Program-made: the position numbers and the translations under genes
Notes under the pieces: model-generated
Told to the model about the DNA's origin: nothing
Databases searched by the model: none
The model's input: only the letters and a program-made list of their open reading frames with translations
Source: Symsagittifera roscoffensis
Lineage: Eukaryota; Xenacoelomorpha; Acoela; Convolutidae
Direction: 5' to 3'
Assembly (NCBI RefSeq): GCF_963678635.1
Contig: NC_087062.1
Location: forward strand, 57,177,970 to 57,241,969
DNA length: 64,000 nt
Shown: positions 35,713 through 46,739 of the stretch, in pieces
Numbering within the stretch: position 1 is the first letter of the stretch
Layout: every line of letters starts with the position of its first letter

Positions 35713-37440
35713 TTGTCTAACGAAACTGAAAACATGAGATATTTTCGGCAATATAAAAGTACTAATTCAGTCATTTTTTTTTTTACATTGCTTGCGAACA
35801 ATGCTCTGAAAGCGAGAAGAACTATGTTATCGGAAGGATGCATTGACATAACTCATCACTCGGCGACAACAGAAAAGATCTCTTTTCTTTTTGTTTCGCT
35901 TGGTAGGACATGCATCAAAAACGTGGGTGGACCAGAATTCTCGAAAAAGAAGTTATCCGAGATTATATGCGTCGGAAAATGCGTTTTTCCGATATCCAGT
36001 GTGAACTATGAATTCAGCCGCCTTAGAAAATTAAGACGACGCGATAAGCATTGTCCTCTTTCAAAAAAGGGCTATGTCAGAGCCAACACTCACCAGAAAC
36101 AAAATTTATCAACAGGAATTAGTTCAGCAAATTATAAGAATGAGTCCCGGTTAGAACCAGATTATCTTTTGTCAATTCATTCCAAAACTAATGTTCCGAA
36201 TAGGATGAACAGAGCATTGGAAAGAGGTAGTTTTGAGTAGAACCCTAAGAAAAATTAGCCCAGTAGTCAATCCAAATCGTCGCACTTCTGTGGAAACGAG
36301 TTCACATCGGAACTTACAGCTAAAGGCCAAGCAGGAGGATTCATTTGCCGCGAAGGTTTTCAAAGGGACCATTTTCCTAAAAATTGTAAGAGGCAATTGT
36401 TGGCAATTGTTGAACTGCAAGAACAAGAAGAAGAAGGCTGTACATTTTTCAACACAAACAGTGAAAAAATTCATACCTGAAACTATCAGAGTATCTTTAT
36501 TTAGAGCAAACATTGACATCGGAAGCACAGCAGTCTCCCTTCGTCAACAAACGAAATGCTGATTTTTTACTAGCAAATGATGCAAATGCTAAGATGATTG
36601 TCGTGAGCCAAAACCTTATCAAAACATTATACGTAGCTTACAATCACAAGCGATTTAAGCTAATTGAAGCTTTGGAAATGGTTTTTTCTTCAAACGGGTG
36701 CCGTAAAGTTCTTAATTTTGGAAATCAGAACCAGAAAAAAGGTCACAAGTCAACCAAAACAAACATCAAATGCGACTAATAGAGTACCAGAAATCATGTT
36801 TTTCTACAAACATCCTCAGCTAAATCAGTGAGCAAACATTGCCTTTTAAAAATTGTATACGCCAAAATCACTGGTACGTATAGTTTCAGAACCAGATTTC
36901 ACAGTTTAAGAGTTTTTCCAAAGAAATTTCCAAATCTCTACAAAGAACGATAAAGGTACTGATAAAGTCTACTCTGATATACTAAGATCAAGAAACTACC
37001 AGAACGCGACAAGAGGGCGAAAGAAAATTAGACAAAGATGCCGGTCAATCAAATTTGATGAAACTCATCGCCAACTCAAGGTATTATTCATTCAACAATT
37101 TTTATGCAAGTGTACAAGCGTCCAAAAAAGTAACAACAACATGCGGTTTATTATATCAATTATTTAGATCAACTTATGCTAACTTACATCTCCTTGTACA
37201 TATCGAAATTACAGACCTAAACTTACGCGCAAACCTAAACAGCGCGAGAGGGCAAATTTACATGCGCCCTGGAATTTTTTCTTCACAAAGTCACCTCCCG
37301 CAACTAGACAGACACAAGGTTGCGACGTACTGGATTTCGAAAAATGAGAAATACGGATGTCGTTTTCAACTGTAGTTTTGGCAAAACGCCTGTCTCCGAT
37401 TGTCAATTTCATCATAGCCTCATTTTGAATCCAACACTCA
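35713..37440 (+). mobile_element. Gypsy-type gag and protease fossil
   Basis: Plus-strand stretches suggest the Gag end and protease start of a Ty3/Gypsy element. There is a basic segment, then a zinc-knuckle-like block around 36,340 (CREGFQRDHFPKNC), then a stretch near 36,510-36,550 resembling the retropepsin loop (ANIDIGSTAVSL), followed by a post-protease-like part to about 36,780. Further downstream nothing is certain. It is broken and old, and less convincing than the other Gypsy elements. Confidence 0.45.
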
Positions 37441-37979
37441 ATTTTAAAATCATTAACTTGTGCTTTCTGTAGAATTTTATGAAACCGTTCAATCTATTGT
37501 CAATTAGTCAGATGAAAAGCCCAATAAACTTTAGAGGAATCAAAAAAGCTAGGGAGCCGGTTTAAACACTGAGAGTGAATAAGGGACGAAAAGGGCTGAC
37601 ACCAAACAAAAATTGGACAAATTCTGCCTAAATGTTAATAAACTCAGGACAAACAGATTAAAGAGATTCGCTACAGTGCAGTCAGCATGGTTGCTTGACA
37701 AGTAAGATTAGCCATATCATCAATGACACTCATCGTTTCTACTGATAAGAAACCTTTGATGAAAGGGCTAAACAACTTTCTAGATGCCGGTTTTTTGAGA
37801 CAACTGATGACAGGACAGCCAACTGATGGTTCAATTGCGGAAACAATTTCGCGCGAAAGTAAGGTAAGGAGTGTTGAGTCTTAGCAGCTACATACTTGCT
37901 TCTTGGACGACGCCGCCGTGATCAGCGACAGCATAATGCTGGACAGAAGGCCTTGGTTAGCATAGTGATGGACAGTATG
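37441..37979. other. Unassigned stretch
   Basis: Mixed-composition sequence downstream of the Gypsy fossil with no gene or repeat that I recognise. It may be further decayed element sequence. Confidence 0.4.
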
Positions 37980-38027
37980 CCAAGCCCCACTAGCTGAGTG
38001 CCTAGGTACTTAGTTAGTGGGGCTTGG
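37980..38027 (+). repeat. Nearly continuous 48-bp hairpin
   Basis: The outer 13 bases CCAAGCCCCACTA pair perfectly with TAGTGGGGCTTGG. Inside, pairing continues to a CCTAGG centre. The three mismatches are all G opposite T when read as plus-strand RNA, which form G-U pairs. This makes a 24-pair stem with essentially no loop other than its centre. Confidence 0.9.
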
Positions 38028-38039
38028 TTCAGAGTCTGA

Positions 38040-38310
38040 AAATTTGTCAAGGGTGTTATTGGTGGGATTATTTATAGAATTATGAGTATCGAAAACTGTT
38101 TGTATAGAATCATCGGAATGAATGTGAGGTGATTGAGATGAGAAAGTAGAAAAAATGGGGCCAAATACTGGCAAGGGAGAAGAAATAAGGTCGAAAAAGG
38201 AAGTGACAGACTAAGAGTGTTGTTGTTGGAGGTTGGATGGCTAAGAGAGAGAACGGTTGAGAGATCCAACTTGGCAGCTCACCATGGGCTGAAACCATTA
38301 TTGTTCTGGT
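38040..38310 (-). mobile_element. Short fragment related to the unidentified Gypsy 3' region
   Basis: Contains GATCCAACTTGGCAGCTCA with neighbouring text like that at 19,505-19,560, and the same T/G-rich plus-strand composition as 18-23 kb. No coding part is assigned. Confidence 0.45.
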
Positions 38311-39243
38311 TGTTCTTTTTTTTTGTTCGTATGTTTTGTCAGTGTTTTGTGGCTGATATGTTATATGTGAATTGGGGCTGCGTTGTGTTTCGTTGTTTTG
38401 CTAAGCCGTTACTTGACGACTCTACAGGACACAACCGCGTCAAAACACGAAGGTGTACGCTGTCCCGGGGATGCACAGAGAAATCATAAATGTTCGTCAG
38501 TCAAAAAGTAGTAAGAGCATTAAAATCATCAGTTCTTTCAACTCTTCAGAACCCCTGTCAGCGCTCACTGGTTAAATGAAGCACTTCAGTTGGACTTTGC
38601 AGAACCAAGTTTTGCTTTAGAGCGTTCAAAAAATTTCAATTTAGTTGAAAATGACCATTGTTCAAATTATCTTTCTGCTTCAAATGCCAGAAACTCGGGT
38701 AGCAAAAAACTTATTAAAACGTCAAATTTCGAATGGTTTTATCAATCAGCAGTCATCAATCAGTGTTTCATAGAATTTGAATGATCAATATTTAGGTTTC
38801 AAAAAAACAAGACGAGTCAAGTAGAAAAGTTACTATTTAGAATACAACGGCATAGGAGTGCCCAATTTCTTTTATTCTCTTAGTATCAGAGAAGTGAACA
38901 ACATCATTAGGGGAAAACATTAGTGGAAAACAACATCGTTGTCAGAAGAGGCAGCAAAGACCAGCAAAGATGACGACAAGGTCTCGCAAAAATTGAATGC
39001 TTCAGACAGAAAATCCGGAAGAAGCAAGAAACAAACACAGTTTTTTTAGAAGTCCGCTAAAGCATTCAGTCAAAATGTGGAATAACGAACATCACTACCA
39101 ACGATCCCACCATGCATCGGTACCACCATACCACGGTGCCAACGGTACCACAATAGCGAGTTGCCTACTTCTATGTCATCAACGCCGTTGCCTCGCAGGA
39201 AAATGAAAAGACACAGATTTGGGGTCTACATGGGGAACCGAAA
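38311..39243. other. Unassigned stretch before the Polinton
   Basis: Holds short open stretches on the plus strand (38,590-38,784 and 38,997-39,206) without recognisable domains, and a GGTACCA-rich bit near 39,120-39,150. It ends at the left target duplication of the inverted Polinton. It may contain host or decayed element sequence. Confidence 0.4.
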
Positions 39244-39249
39244 CTCTGA
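39244..39249. repeat. Target-site duplication, left copy (CTCTGA)
   Basis: Six bases directly before the element end AGTAGTAGATG, identical and in direct orientation to 49,490-49,495. A 6-bp duplication is the known signature of Polinton integrase. Confidence 0.92.
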
Positions 39250-39580
39250 AGTAGTAGATGTTGAGGCTGAAGTGGGGGGGGGGGGGGGGGGTGCATCGCG
39301 GACCCCATGTATTAAGATACGTTATGTATTAAGATTGGGTATAGAGTGTACAATGTATTAAGATAGAGAATACCGATGGTAAGGTTTCAGTGTGATGGTA
39401 AGATAATGGTAAAAAAAACGAAAATTTTTTGGTTTTTGTGTGAAAATGTCTAATTTTTTCGCAAAAATCTCGGCGCGCGTTACCTAATTGGGAACAACTA
39501 ATTGTTAATTACGTGTAGATTGTAGAATTAAGATTATATATTAAGTTTTTTTGGTGGATGGTAAGTCAATGGTAAGAGTT
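39250..39580. repeat. Terminal inverted repeat, left end, with subterminal iterations
   Basis: Matches 49,150-49,489 in reverse complement. After the AGTAGTAG terminus comes a G tract (39,274-39,291), then three copies of ATGTATTAAGAT (39,307; 39,324; 39,353), then five copies of TGGTAAG or TGGTAAA (39,377; 39,396; 39,407; 39,559; 39,570). Because the element is an inverted duplication, similarity to the other end goes on past this segment. Confidence 0.88.
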
Positions 39581-39882
39581 TTTGTGCAAAAACTTGGAAT
39601 TTTTTATCAAAAAAATTTAAAATTTTTTCGAAAAAATTCAAAACACGATAAGATTTTATTTAATTTGATCTAATAAAGAATTATTAGATACTTTTACTTT
39701 CTACCTATCTGAATCTATTCTGAACCTACAGAGACATCGAAAAAAAAATCGAATTTTTTGAGAGAAAAAAATTAAATTACAATGAAAATATATAAATCAC
39801 TGCATCGTATAGTAAACTTACTGCCATAATTTACACTTACAACTAAAAAAACTACAAATTTACATAAAATTACTTATAAAAT

Positions 39883-40257
39883 TCAAACATGCACATCATG
39901 AATAATATTCAAGTTTGTCTGGTAGAATTTAAAAAGAAGAAATGCTGAATAAATTGCGTAAAATCCACACAAATTATCAGTTTTTTGTAGCTTTCGAGGA
40001 ACCATTCGCCGATACTTTTTTGTTAGAAAGGAATAAGTTGTTCTTTTCCGACCCAAAGAATCAGCAAAATAGTAAGTTTTATCCAATCCAGCCATCATGA
40101 TCCAGTGCTCCCCTCTATCATTGCTTGGAGCTGAGTTAACAATTGCAAAAGAGTATTTTGTTAGTTGAGGTACTTTATCAGAGGGGTAAGATCCCATGTA
40201 CTTGAACCTGAGTTCAGGAATTCTTTCAATAATTTAGAGAAGTGAAAAATTATCCAT
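39883..40257 (-). mobile_element. Polinton maturation cysteine protease (adenain-like), left arm
   Basis: The minus-strand product has the adenovirus-type (C5 family) protease order: GEHWIMM with the catalytic histidine, YYFADSLG with the acidic residue on the next strand, and NLCGFYAIYS with the nucleophile cysteine. Such proteases trim capsid proteins during virion maturation. It lies nearest the terminus in both arms; the partner is 48,814-49,191. Identification is firm. Confidence 0.88.
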
Positions 40258-40347
40258 TTTCGCAAATGTTAGCTGATTTATATCTAAAACAAAGAAATAG
40301 AAAGTATGATATTGTAATTTAGGATGGAAAATTCTAAAGTTATTGAC

Positions 40348-40620
40348 TTACTCGCATTTAGGTACTGAATCAACAAAGTCCCATACACAAAACTTGTGAA
40401 CTGGACAAAATTTGTTGAACACTGATTTACAGTCTAGGTTGAAGAAATGTCTTGGGTTTTCAATTAAACAGCATTCACTAGCTGCTTTTTCTGGAGATTT
40501 AGGTCTGAAGAAAAACAATATAGATAGTACAGAGATAATAACAAAGAAAAGTCCCAAAAAATTTACAATACTTTTATAGGAACCTGAAAACTCAAAAAAA
40601 CTAAACATTTTTAGCGACTG
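40348..40620 (-). mobile_element. Polinton small membrane protein, left arm
   Basis: One strong hydrophobic segment (LGLFFVIISVLSILFFF), then a short cysteine-rich tail (ECC, LDC, KFCPVHKFC). Its place between the major capsid protein and the protease is the same in both arms (partner 48,470-48,723). A virion or membrane-modifying role is plausible but not shown. No family name is assigned. Confidence 0.6.
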
Positions 40621-41919
40621 TTCCGATTTGTCAATTTGAATCTTTGATAGTCTTTCTCCCAAGACTATCACTTCCGTTACTTGCTTCAAGGGAAATTGGA
40701 AAAACATTTATAATCTCAAGCTTTGTCCACTAAGTTGTGGATAATTCAAGTGTTCAGCGGCATCCTGTAGTGAAGTCAAGTCGAAAACTAGAATATAGTG
40801 ATTTTGAAAATCTTCTATAGGAAGAGCTGGGAAATCTTCGTTAAACTGCATTGCTTTCATTGTTGTAACATAAGGTCGACAAGGAGAAGTTGTATCTAAT
40901 GAAACAATTGCTCTTCCACCCCGAATAATTCTGAGTTCTCCTAAATGAAATTGCTGATAATTGAAAGGATTTTCATGAAAAGATCCCGCAACAGCTGAAT
41001 TTGTATTCATTGCAACAGCTACTCTTCTTATTAGAGCGTTATTGAATATATTTTCTTGTATGAATTGGTTTTGACGAGATGGAATGATAAAGGTTCTTGC
41101 TATAGTTTCAATGTAATTGTAATGAGCAGGTTCCTTTTCCAGATTCCTTTGCAAGTATTGATGATTAGGTTCAGCCACTAAAATTCTTCTTGTAAACAGT
41201 GAACAATCAACTATTTTCAGACTGACATTTGGATTATCAGATAACATGTAAAAATTAGGTCTAGCTCGAATAAGTTTAATTCGAACTTTGGTATTTGGTA
41301 GCAACAGTTTTTCGCAAGTAAACAAATCAATGGCGAGCCTCCCATAGAGTGAAATAATTATCCCTGTTCCCAAGGAATTTGCTCTATCAGTGAATGGATA
41401 CATATCAAATGCATCAGGATTTTCTTCAAAACTATATCCATGACAAGCAAGAATTCCTTTATTCCTCACTGCTGACGAGTTGAATTCGTTCGATATCTGT
41501 GCCTTATGAGGATTTAACCCATTGGCATTGTAAACCATTGTATTGTTAAAATAAACTTCACATTTAGAGAATACAGAATGTAGTAGATTGTTTACATATG
41601 TTAAGTAAGTTTGTGGTTCCTCATCTGAATCTTCTTCCGATTTTGCTCTATGTTCTGCTTTTTCTTTTTTGAAAGCATCAAACAATCTTCCTTTGAATAG
41701 TTGAAGCTTTAAGCTAAGATGGGTATCACGCATATCCAAGTAGAGGTTACGATCCGTTTCAAATTCAAACTCAATACTGCTTTCATCCAGAGAAGTACTG
41801 GGGAATAATTTTTGTGTGTAAGATGACATAATTGTTTCCAAAACTGGGACTTTATCAAAAATCTCCAATGAAGAATTTGTAAAAGCCCCGTACCGAAAAT
41901 GGCTTTGGTTTACACTCAT
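40620..41919 (-). mobile_element. Polinton major capsid protein (double jelly roll, F54H12.2-like), left arm
   Basis: A ~400-residue product with features of the Polinton capsid family often labelled F54H12.2-like. These are an early segment LDMRDTHLSLKLQLF, VNNLLHSVFSKCEVYFNN, the block YNANGLNPHKAQISNEF, GRLAIDLFTCEKLLLPN, an ARTFIIPSRQNQFIQENIF block, IRRVAVAMNTN and a C-terminal HYILVFDLTS. Known family members have a double jelly-roll fold and would form the capsid shell. The length is normal for the family. A partial counterpart is in the right arm (about 47,985-48,470), with a few substitutions, so the arms are truly distinct sequences. Confidence 0.88.
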
Positions 41920-41934
41920 TTTATATTGTCAAAA

Positions 41935-42289
41935 ATGTCTTTGCGAGAGCGACTGTTTTTCGATCTACTTTTTAGAGAAATGGATATGGTTCTAGCTGTT
42001 CTACGCTTAGATTTCTTTTTTCCAATTTTTTCCAGTTTCCGAACTGTTTTTGTTCCCACATCTTTTGCAAATGTTTCGAGTTTTTACGTCCACTAACAAC
42101 TTCCCCAATCTCTGGAGCAGCGATTTCACACAAATCTGCCCCAATTCTTTCCGCAGCTGGGACTACATTTTTTTTAATAAAGGGGATTGCAGTTCTCACA
42201 AGAGTTTGTGCAAGAGCTCCACAACCTCTTCCAAGCTGTCTTGCATGTCCTCGAAAAATAGGGAAATCAGCTGAATTTTGAGCAACCAT
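41935..42289 (-). mobile_element. Polinton small basic core-type protein, left arm
   Basis: A ~105-residue product with GRGCGALAQTLVRTAIPFIKKNVVPAAERIGADL and APEIGEVVSGRK, the recurrent small protein found between the two capsid genes in animal Polintons. It is thought of as a core or virion protein. It starts just downstream of the minor capsid frame. Confidence 0.75.
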
Positions 42290-42306
42290 TTCGTATGAAG
42301 TTTAAA

Positions 42307-43140
42307 TCAAAAATGATTATTCGAAATCTTGCGGAACAAGAGAACAACTCGAGTGATTCCTACGGACACAAAAGAAATTTTTTCGCCTGTACTATCTCTT
42401 AGTTCTATCTTGATACTATGGAAAGAATTTTTCAACAGCTTTTTAAACTGTAAATTTGTAAAGGATTGATAATTCATGTACTGTCCTGTAGAAATTATAT
42501 CTCCACTCTTCACTTTGGAGATAAATGGAATACAAGGCAATAAGGGAGTTTTTGTATCACCAACTATGTTATATTCTATAATATCACTGTATATCATTAG
42601 GGAATGTGTTTTTATAATGTCGTTAGAATACTGAGGATAATGTGGACCTTTTCCTTTCATTATAACCCCTGTTTGATTTTGTTCTAAATCACAACCAAAA
42701 ATGTGGCTCAAATCAGCACTCTGAATTATAAACACTGATTGACTCTCAGGTAAATGAACAGCAACTTTTTGTGTAATTTTATCTACTGATACATAGATTC
42801 CGTTATATTCAAAAACTTGAGCTCCTAGACGTTCTCGAATTTTGTTGTTCATGGCTACAACTATATCAACAATACTTGGATACAATCCTGGTTCAATGTT
42901 CATCGGTACAATCTTTCTTTTCTCCTCAGAACTTTCTCTTCCATCTAAGAATGTAAGCTTTCCCTCTGTAACATTTTGGTACAAAGAAGGGTATGATATT
43001 TCTGAAATAGCAACCTCCCATTCTCCTTTCAAATGTATTTGTTCAGGTAGAAAAATTTGTAAAAGAACTAAGACTATTATTCGGATAACAATTAAAAAAA
43101 ACGTTGGAAACCAACTCAATAGTGAAAGAATCCATGACAA
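42307..43140 (-). mobile_element. Polinton minor capsid (penton-like) protein, left arm
   Basis: A 277-residue product with the characteristic start LPEQIHLKGEWEVAISEISYP, then EPGLYPSIVDIVVAMN, LSHIFGCDL, MIYSDIIEYNIVGDTKTPLLPCI and a C-terminal IELRDSTGEKISF. This is the single jelly-roll protein that closes capsid vertices. An extra hydrophobic stretch at the very start (SWFPTFFLIVIRIIVLV) is unusual for a capsid protein and may be an artefact of the chosen start. Absent from the right arm. Confidence 0.85.
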
Positions 43141-43179
43141 CTGATCGGTAAAAATTTAGTTTAAAAATGATTTACCTTT

Positions 43180-44480
43180 TATCAGAACAATTTCGAAGCT
43201 CTTTTTAAAAAAACTTTCCAAGAATTTCTCTCTTTGTAGAGATCTTTGTTGATGTATGTTGGAGGTTTTTTTGTAGAGACTGCCAAAATTTCAAAAATTT
43301 CATCTGTAAATTGTGGTTTATATCCTTTTCGGAACGGGAATATCTTTTTTGAAATTCTCACTCCTGTCTCCAACTTTGAATTTTAGTTTCTTATACCTTG
43401 TTAGAGGTTTATTGTACAAAAATGAGAGGAAATCAGTATTCTTGATATCTCTAGGTCATTTCCAATAGATCTATTGATGCGACAATTCATTGCAGACACA
43501 AATTGCGGCAACTTGTTAATGAACTTTTCACATGATCTTCTATGTAGCGGTAAATAATGTGTTTTAATGATTGAATGCTCTCTCTGCAAATGCAGCTTTT
43601 TGTTTCACTCATGGTCGAGTAAACTTCAATGCTTTTTTCCTTGCAAAATTTTTTGAAAGTTCCTCCATATTCCGTTCCTTTGTCACCCAAAGCTTTCCAG
43701 GAGTGTTTTTTCGAGAAATCATGTTTTTGAAAGCTTGCAAAGTGTCTTAGGCATATTTAGTTTTCATTGTTTGAACTCTGACAAATCGCGAGAAAACAAT
43801 CAAACAGCAACCAATAAATATTTGACTCCCTTGTTTTGACTCGTTAGTTTGTCCACAAATGCCAAATCATACACCAAATTTCATTTATATATTTTGAAAA
43901 TGCTTGAAGCCTTCGAAAACGTCTGATTGGGGGACCAAATTTGTATACGATGTCTTGGTTTGTAAAAATTGTTCTACTTTCTTTTTTGACAATCCGCTTG
44001 CTTTACTCAAGTTTTGCACAGAACCGTACGCAGCTCTGCCCCTAGAATACAATCTGTTCAGACTTACCTTTAAGATTTTGAAAGGGATCCAAGTTCCTCT
44101 GTCTTTCGCTTTGGCATTCTTGTTGGCAACAAGTTTAGGTGGAATTTGAGTTGCTTCCAAAATGGTAAAGTAAATATCGGGAAATACGGTATTTTTTCGC
44201 TTTAGTGCACACACAAAGTCTACAATTGATTCTTTTGTGTCTCGATTTTTCTAATATGATATTTTCTGACTGACATAGTCTAATTCTAGGAGAATTCAAA
44301 TTAAATCAATAAGATGCTTATTGTTACTCGTTTTCAACTTTGAATTTACAGCACTGTAAATAGAATCAAAATTGTTTGGTACAATCTCCTCTTTTTCTTG
44401 CTTTTGTTCCAATTTTAGTTTTTTGGAAGTGTGCTTTGTGATTGATAAATTGAGTAAGGAATTAGAACAAACTGATCCAT
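43180..44480 (-). mobile_element. Polinton integrase (DDE, retroviral type), left arm
   Basis: Readable parts on the minus strand are an N-terminal segment with YSRGRAAYGSVQNLSKASGL, a core segment with DKGTEYGGTFKKFC and ESIQSLKHIIYRYIEDH, and a C-terminal chromodomain-like part with PFRKGYKPQFTDEIFEI and KKPPTYINKD. Polinton integrases insert the linear DNA and leave 6-bp duplications, as seen here. It has several breaks, and the right-arm copy (46,740-47,970) is also broken. Confidence 0.85.
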
Positions 44481-44545
44481 ACTATGTCATCGTTTAATGA
44501 CAAAAGGAGTGATAACAGATATTAATTGTAAGCCTTTTGGCGAGC

Positions 44546-44940
44546 TCAAAATAGTTCTCCTTTTAAGCAGTGAAGTTCTTCTCGTGTGAGTTCTGATATT
44601 TCTCGTCGATATTTTACTACGTCTACTTTCAAAGATCCTTTAGCTCGCCTCGTAGTAAGTTTACTAGACATTCGCTGAGGAATTGAATGAAACTTTTTGG
44701 ACAATGGCGGATGACTTGTTTTTGAAGTTTTTGGGAAATTGTTTGAAATATTGGGAGTATAGAGACGTATTGTATTGCTCATCGTCCAAAAACTTAGTTT
44801 CTGTTCCTGCTGGTAGATAAAACTTCGATGGAAACTGAACCACTGTTTGTGTAATAATCTTAGCGAATCAACTGTTTTTGGAGTTAAATCAATGAGTAAA
44901 TGACCATAAGGAGTAGATGGTTGCATCTTGATACCACTCT
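44546..44940 (-). mobile_element. Polinton packaging ATPase, C-terminal part, left arm
   Basis: The minus strand carries TPYGHLLIDLTPKT followed by a basic tail, the end of the FtsK/HerA-type genome-packaging ATPase of Polintons. The matching right-arm sequence starts at about 45,201. The turn of the palindrome lies just upstream of this segment. Only the part beyond the catalytic core is in this arm. Confidence 0.75.
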
Positions 44941-44949
44941 TTGGAACAA

Positions 44950-45600
44950 TAATGGAACAAAATACCTGTTAATATTGATGACTCTTGTGAAGAAATTTCA
45001 AATCTAAGCAGCATTGTAAAAGTTGCTACTGCTGGAAGACACAGGGGACTGAATACAATATATAGTAAGCATAACTTGTTTCATCAAAGCAAATTGGGAA
45101 GAGATGTTGAGTTACAAAATACACATATAGTCCTATTCAAGTCACCGAGAGATGTTTTACAAATCAAAACATTAAGTCAACAACTAGGAGCACAATTGAA
45201 AGAGTGGTATCAAGATGCAACATCTACTCCTTATGGTCATTTACTCATTGATTTAACTCCAAAAACAGTTGATTCGCTAAGATATTGCACAAACAGTGGT
45301 TCAGTTCCATCAAAGTTTTATCTACCAGCAGGAACAGAAACTAAGTTTTTGGACGATGAGCATACAATACGTCTCTATACTCCCAATATTTCAAACGTTT
45401 TCCCCAAAAACTTCAAAAACAATTCATCCGCCATTGTCCAAAAAGTTTCATTCAATTCCTCAGCGAATGTCTAGTAAACTTACTACGAGGCGAGCTAAAG
45501 GATCTTCGAAAAGTAGACGTAGTAAAATATCGACGAGAAATATCAGAACTCACACGAAGAAGAACTTCACTGCTTAAAAGGAGAACTATTTTGAGCTCGC
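44950..45600 (+). mobile_element. Polinton packaging ATPase, C-terminal half, at the palindrome turn and right arm
   Basis: The unpaired turn and the start of the right arm encode a Walker B-like NIDDSCEE segment, ATAGRHRGLNTIYIKHNLFHQ, THIVLFKSPRD and then TPYGHLLIDLTP. These are the order and motifs of the A32-like packaging ATPase. The Walker A half is not present. It is repeated at 46,016-46,605 after the gap. Confidence 0.78.
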
Positions 45601-45815
45601 CAAAGGCTTACAATTAATATCTGTTATTCTCCTTTTGTCATTAAACGATTGACATATTATGGATCAGTTTGTTCTAATTCCTTACTCAATTTATCAATCA
45701 CAAAGCACACTTCCATAAAAACCAAAATTGGAACAAAAGCAAGAAAAAAAGGAGATTTTACCAAACAATTTTGATTCTATTTACAGTGCTGTAAATGCAA
45801 AGTTGAAAACGAGTA
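45005..45815 (+). repeat. Doubled contig end, first copy (second copy 46,016-46,830)
   Basis: The sequence from 45,005 to the gap is repeated directly after it from 46,016, ending at the same GAAAACGAGTA. The two copies differ mainly in homopolymer lengths. This is the pattern of two overlapping contigs that were placed side by side and not merged. Confidence 0.88.
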
Positions 45816-46015
45816 NNNNNNNNNNNNNNNNNNNNNNNNNNNNNNNNNNNNNNNNNNNNNNNNNNNNNNNNNNNNNNNNNNNNNNNNNNNNNNNNNNNNN
45901 NNNNNNNNNNNNNNNNNNNNNNNNNNNNNNNNNNNNNNNNNNNNNNNNNNNNNNNNNNNNNNNNNNNNNNNNNNNNNNNNNNNNNNNNNNNNNNNNNNNN
46001 NNNNNNNNNNNNNNN
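45816..46015. other. Assembly gap of 200 N
   Basis: A round-number run of unknown bases inside the right arm of the inverted Polinton. With the doubled flanks it is likely a scaffolding placeholder with no real distance meaning. Confidence 0.99.
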
Positions 46016-46605
46016 AAGCAGTTTGTAAAAGTTGCTACTGCTGGAAGACACAGGGGACTGAATACAATATATATTAAGCATAACTTGTTTCATCAAGCAA
46101 ATTGGGAAGAGATGTTGAGTTACAAAATACACATATAGTCCTATTCAAGTCACCGAGAGATGTTTTACAAATCAAAACATTAAGTCAACAACTAGGAGCA
46201 CAATTGAAAGAGTGGTATCAAGATGCAACATCTACTCCTTATGGTCATTTACTCATTGATTTAACTCCAAAAACAGTTGATTCGCTAAGATATTGCACAA
46301 ACAGTGGTTCAGTTCCATCAAAGTTTTATCTACCAGCAGGAACAGAAACTAAGTTTTTGGACGATGAGCATACAATACGTCTCTATACTCCCAATATTTC
46401 AAACGTTTTCCCAAAAACTTCAAAAACAATTCATCCGCCATTGTCCAAAAAGTTTCATTCAATTCCTCAGCGAATGTCTAGTAAAACTTTACTACGAGGC
46501 GAGCTAAAGGATCTTCGAAAAGTAGACGTAGTAAAATATCGACGAGAAATATCAGAAACTCACACGAAGAAGAAACTTCACTGCTTAAAAGGAGAACTAT
46601 TTTGA
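46016..46605 (+). mobile_element. Polinton packaging ATPase, C-terminal half, after the gap
   Basis: Second copy of the ATPase part, with the same motifs (RHRGLNTIYIKHNLFHQ, FKSPRDVLQIKTLS, PYGHLLIDLTP). Very probably the same locus as 45,005-45,600, seen twice because of the unmerged contig ends. Confidence 0.75.
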
Positions 46606-46739
46606 GCTCGCCAAAAGGCTTACAATTAATATCTGTTATTCTCCTTTTGTCATTAAACGATTGACATATTATGGATCAGGTTTGTTCTAATTCCCTTACT
46701 CAATTTATCAATCACAAAGCACACTTCCAAAAAAAACCA

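Noticed and set aside
35713-36240. A 175-codon open frame that could be a host gene
   Set aside because: The neighbouring zinc-knuckle and retropepsin-like traces on the same strand make a Gypsy gag remnant more likely.
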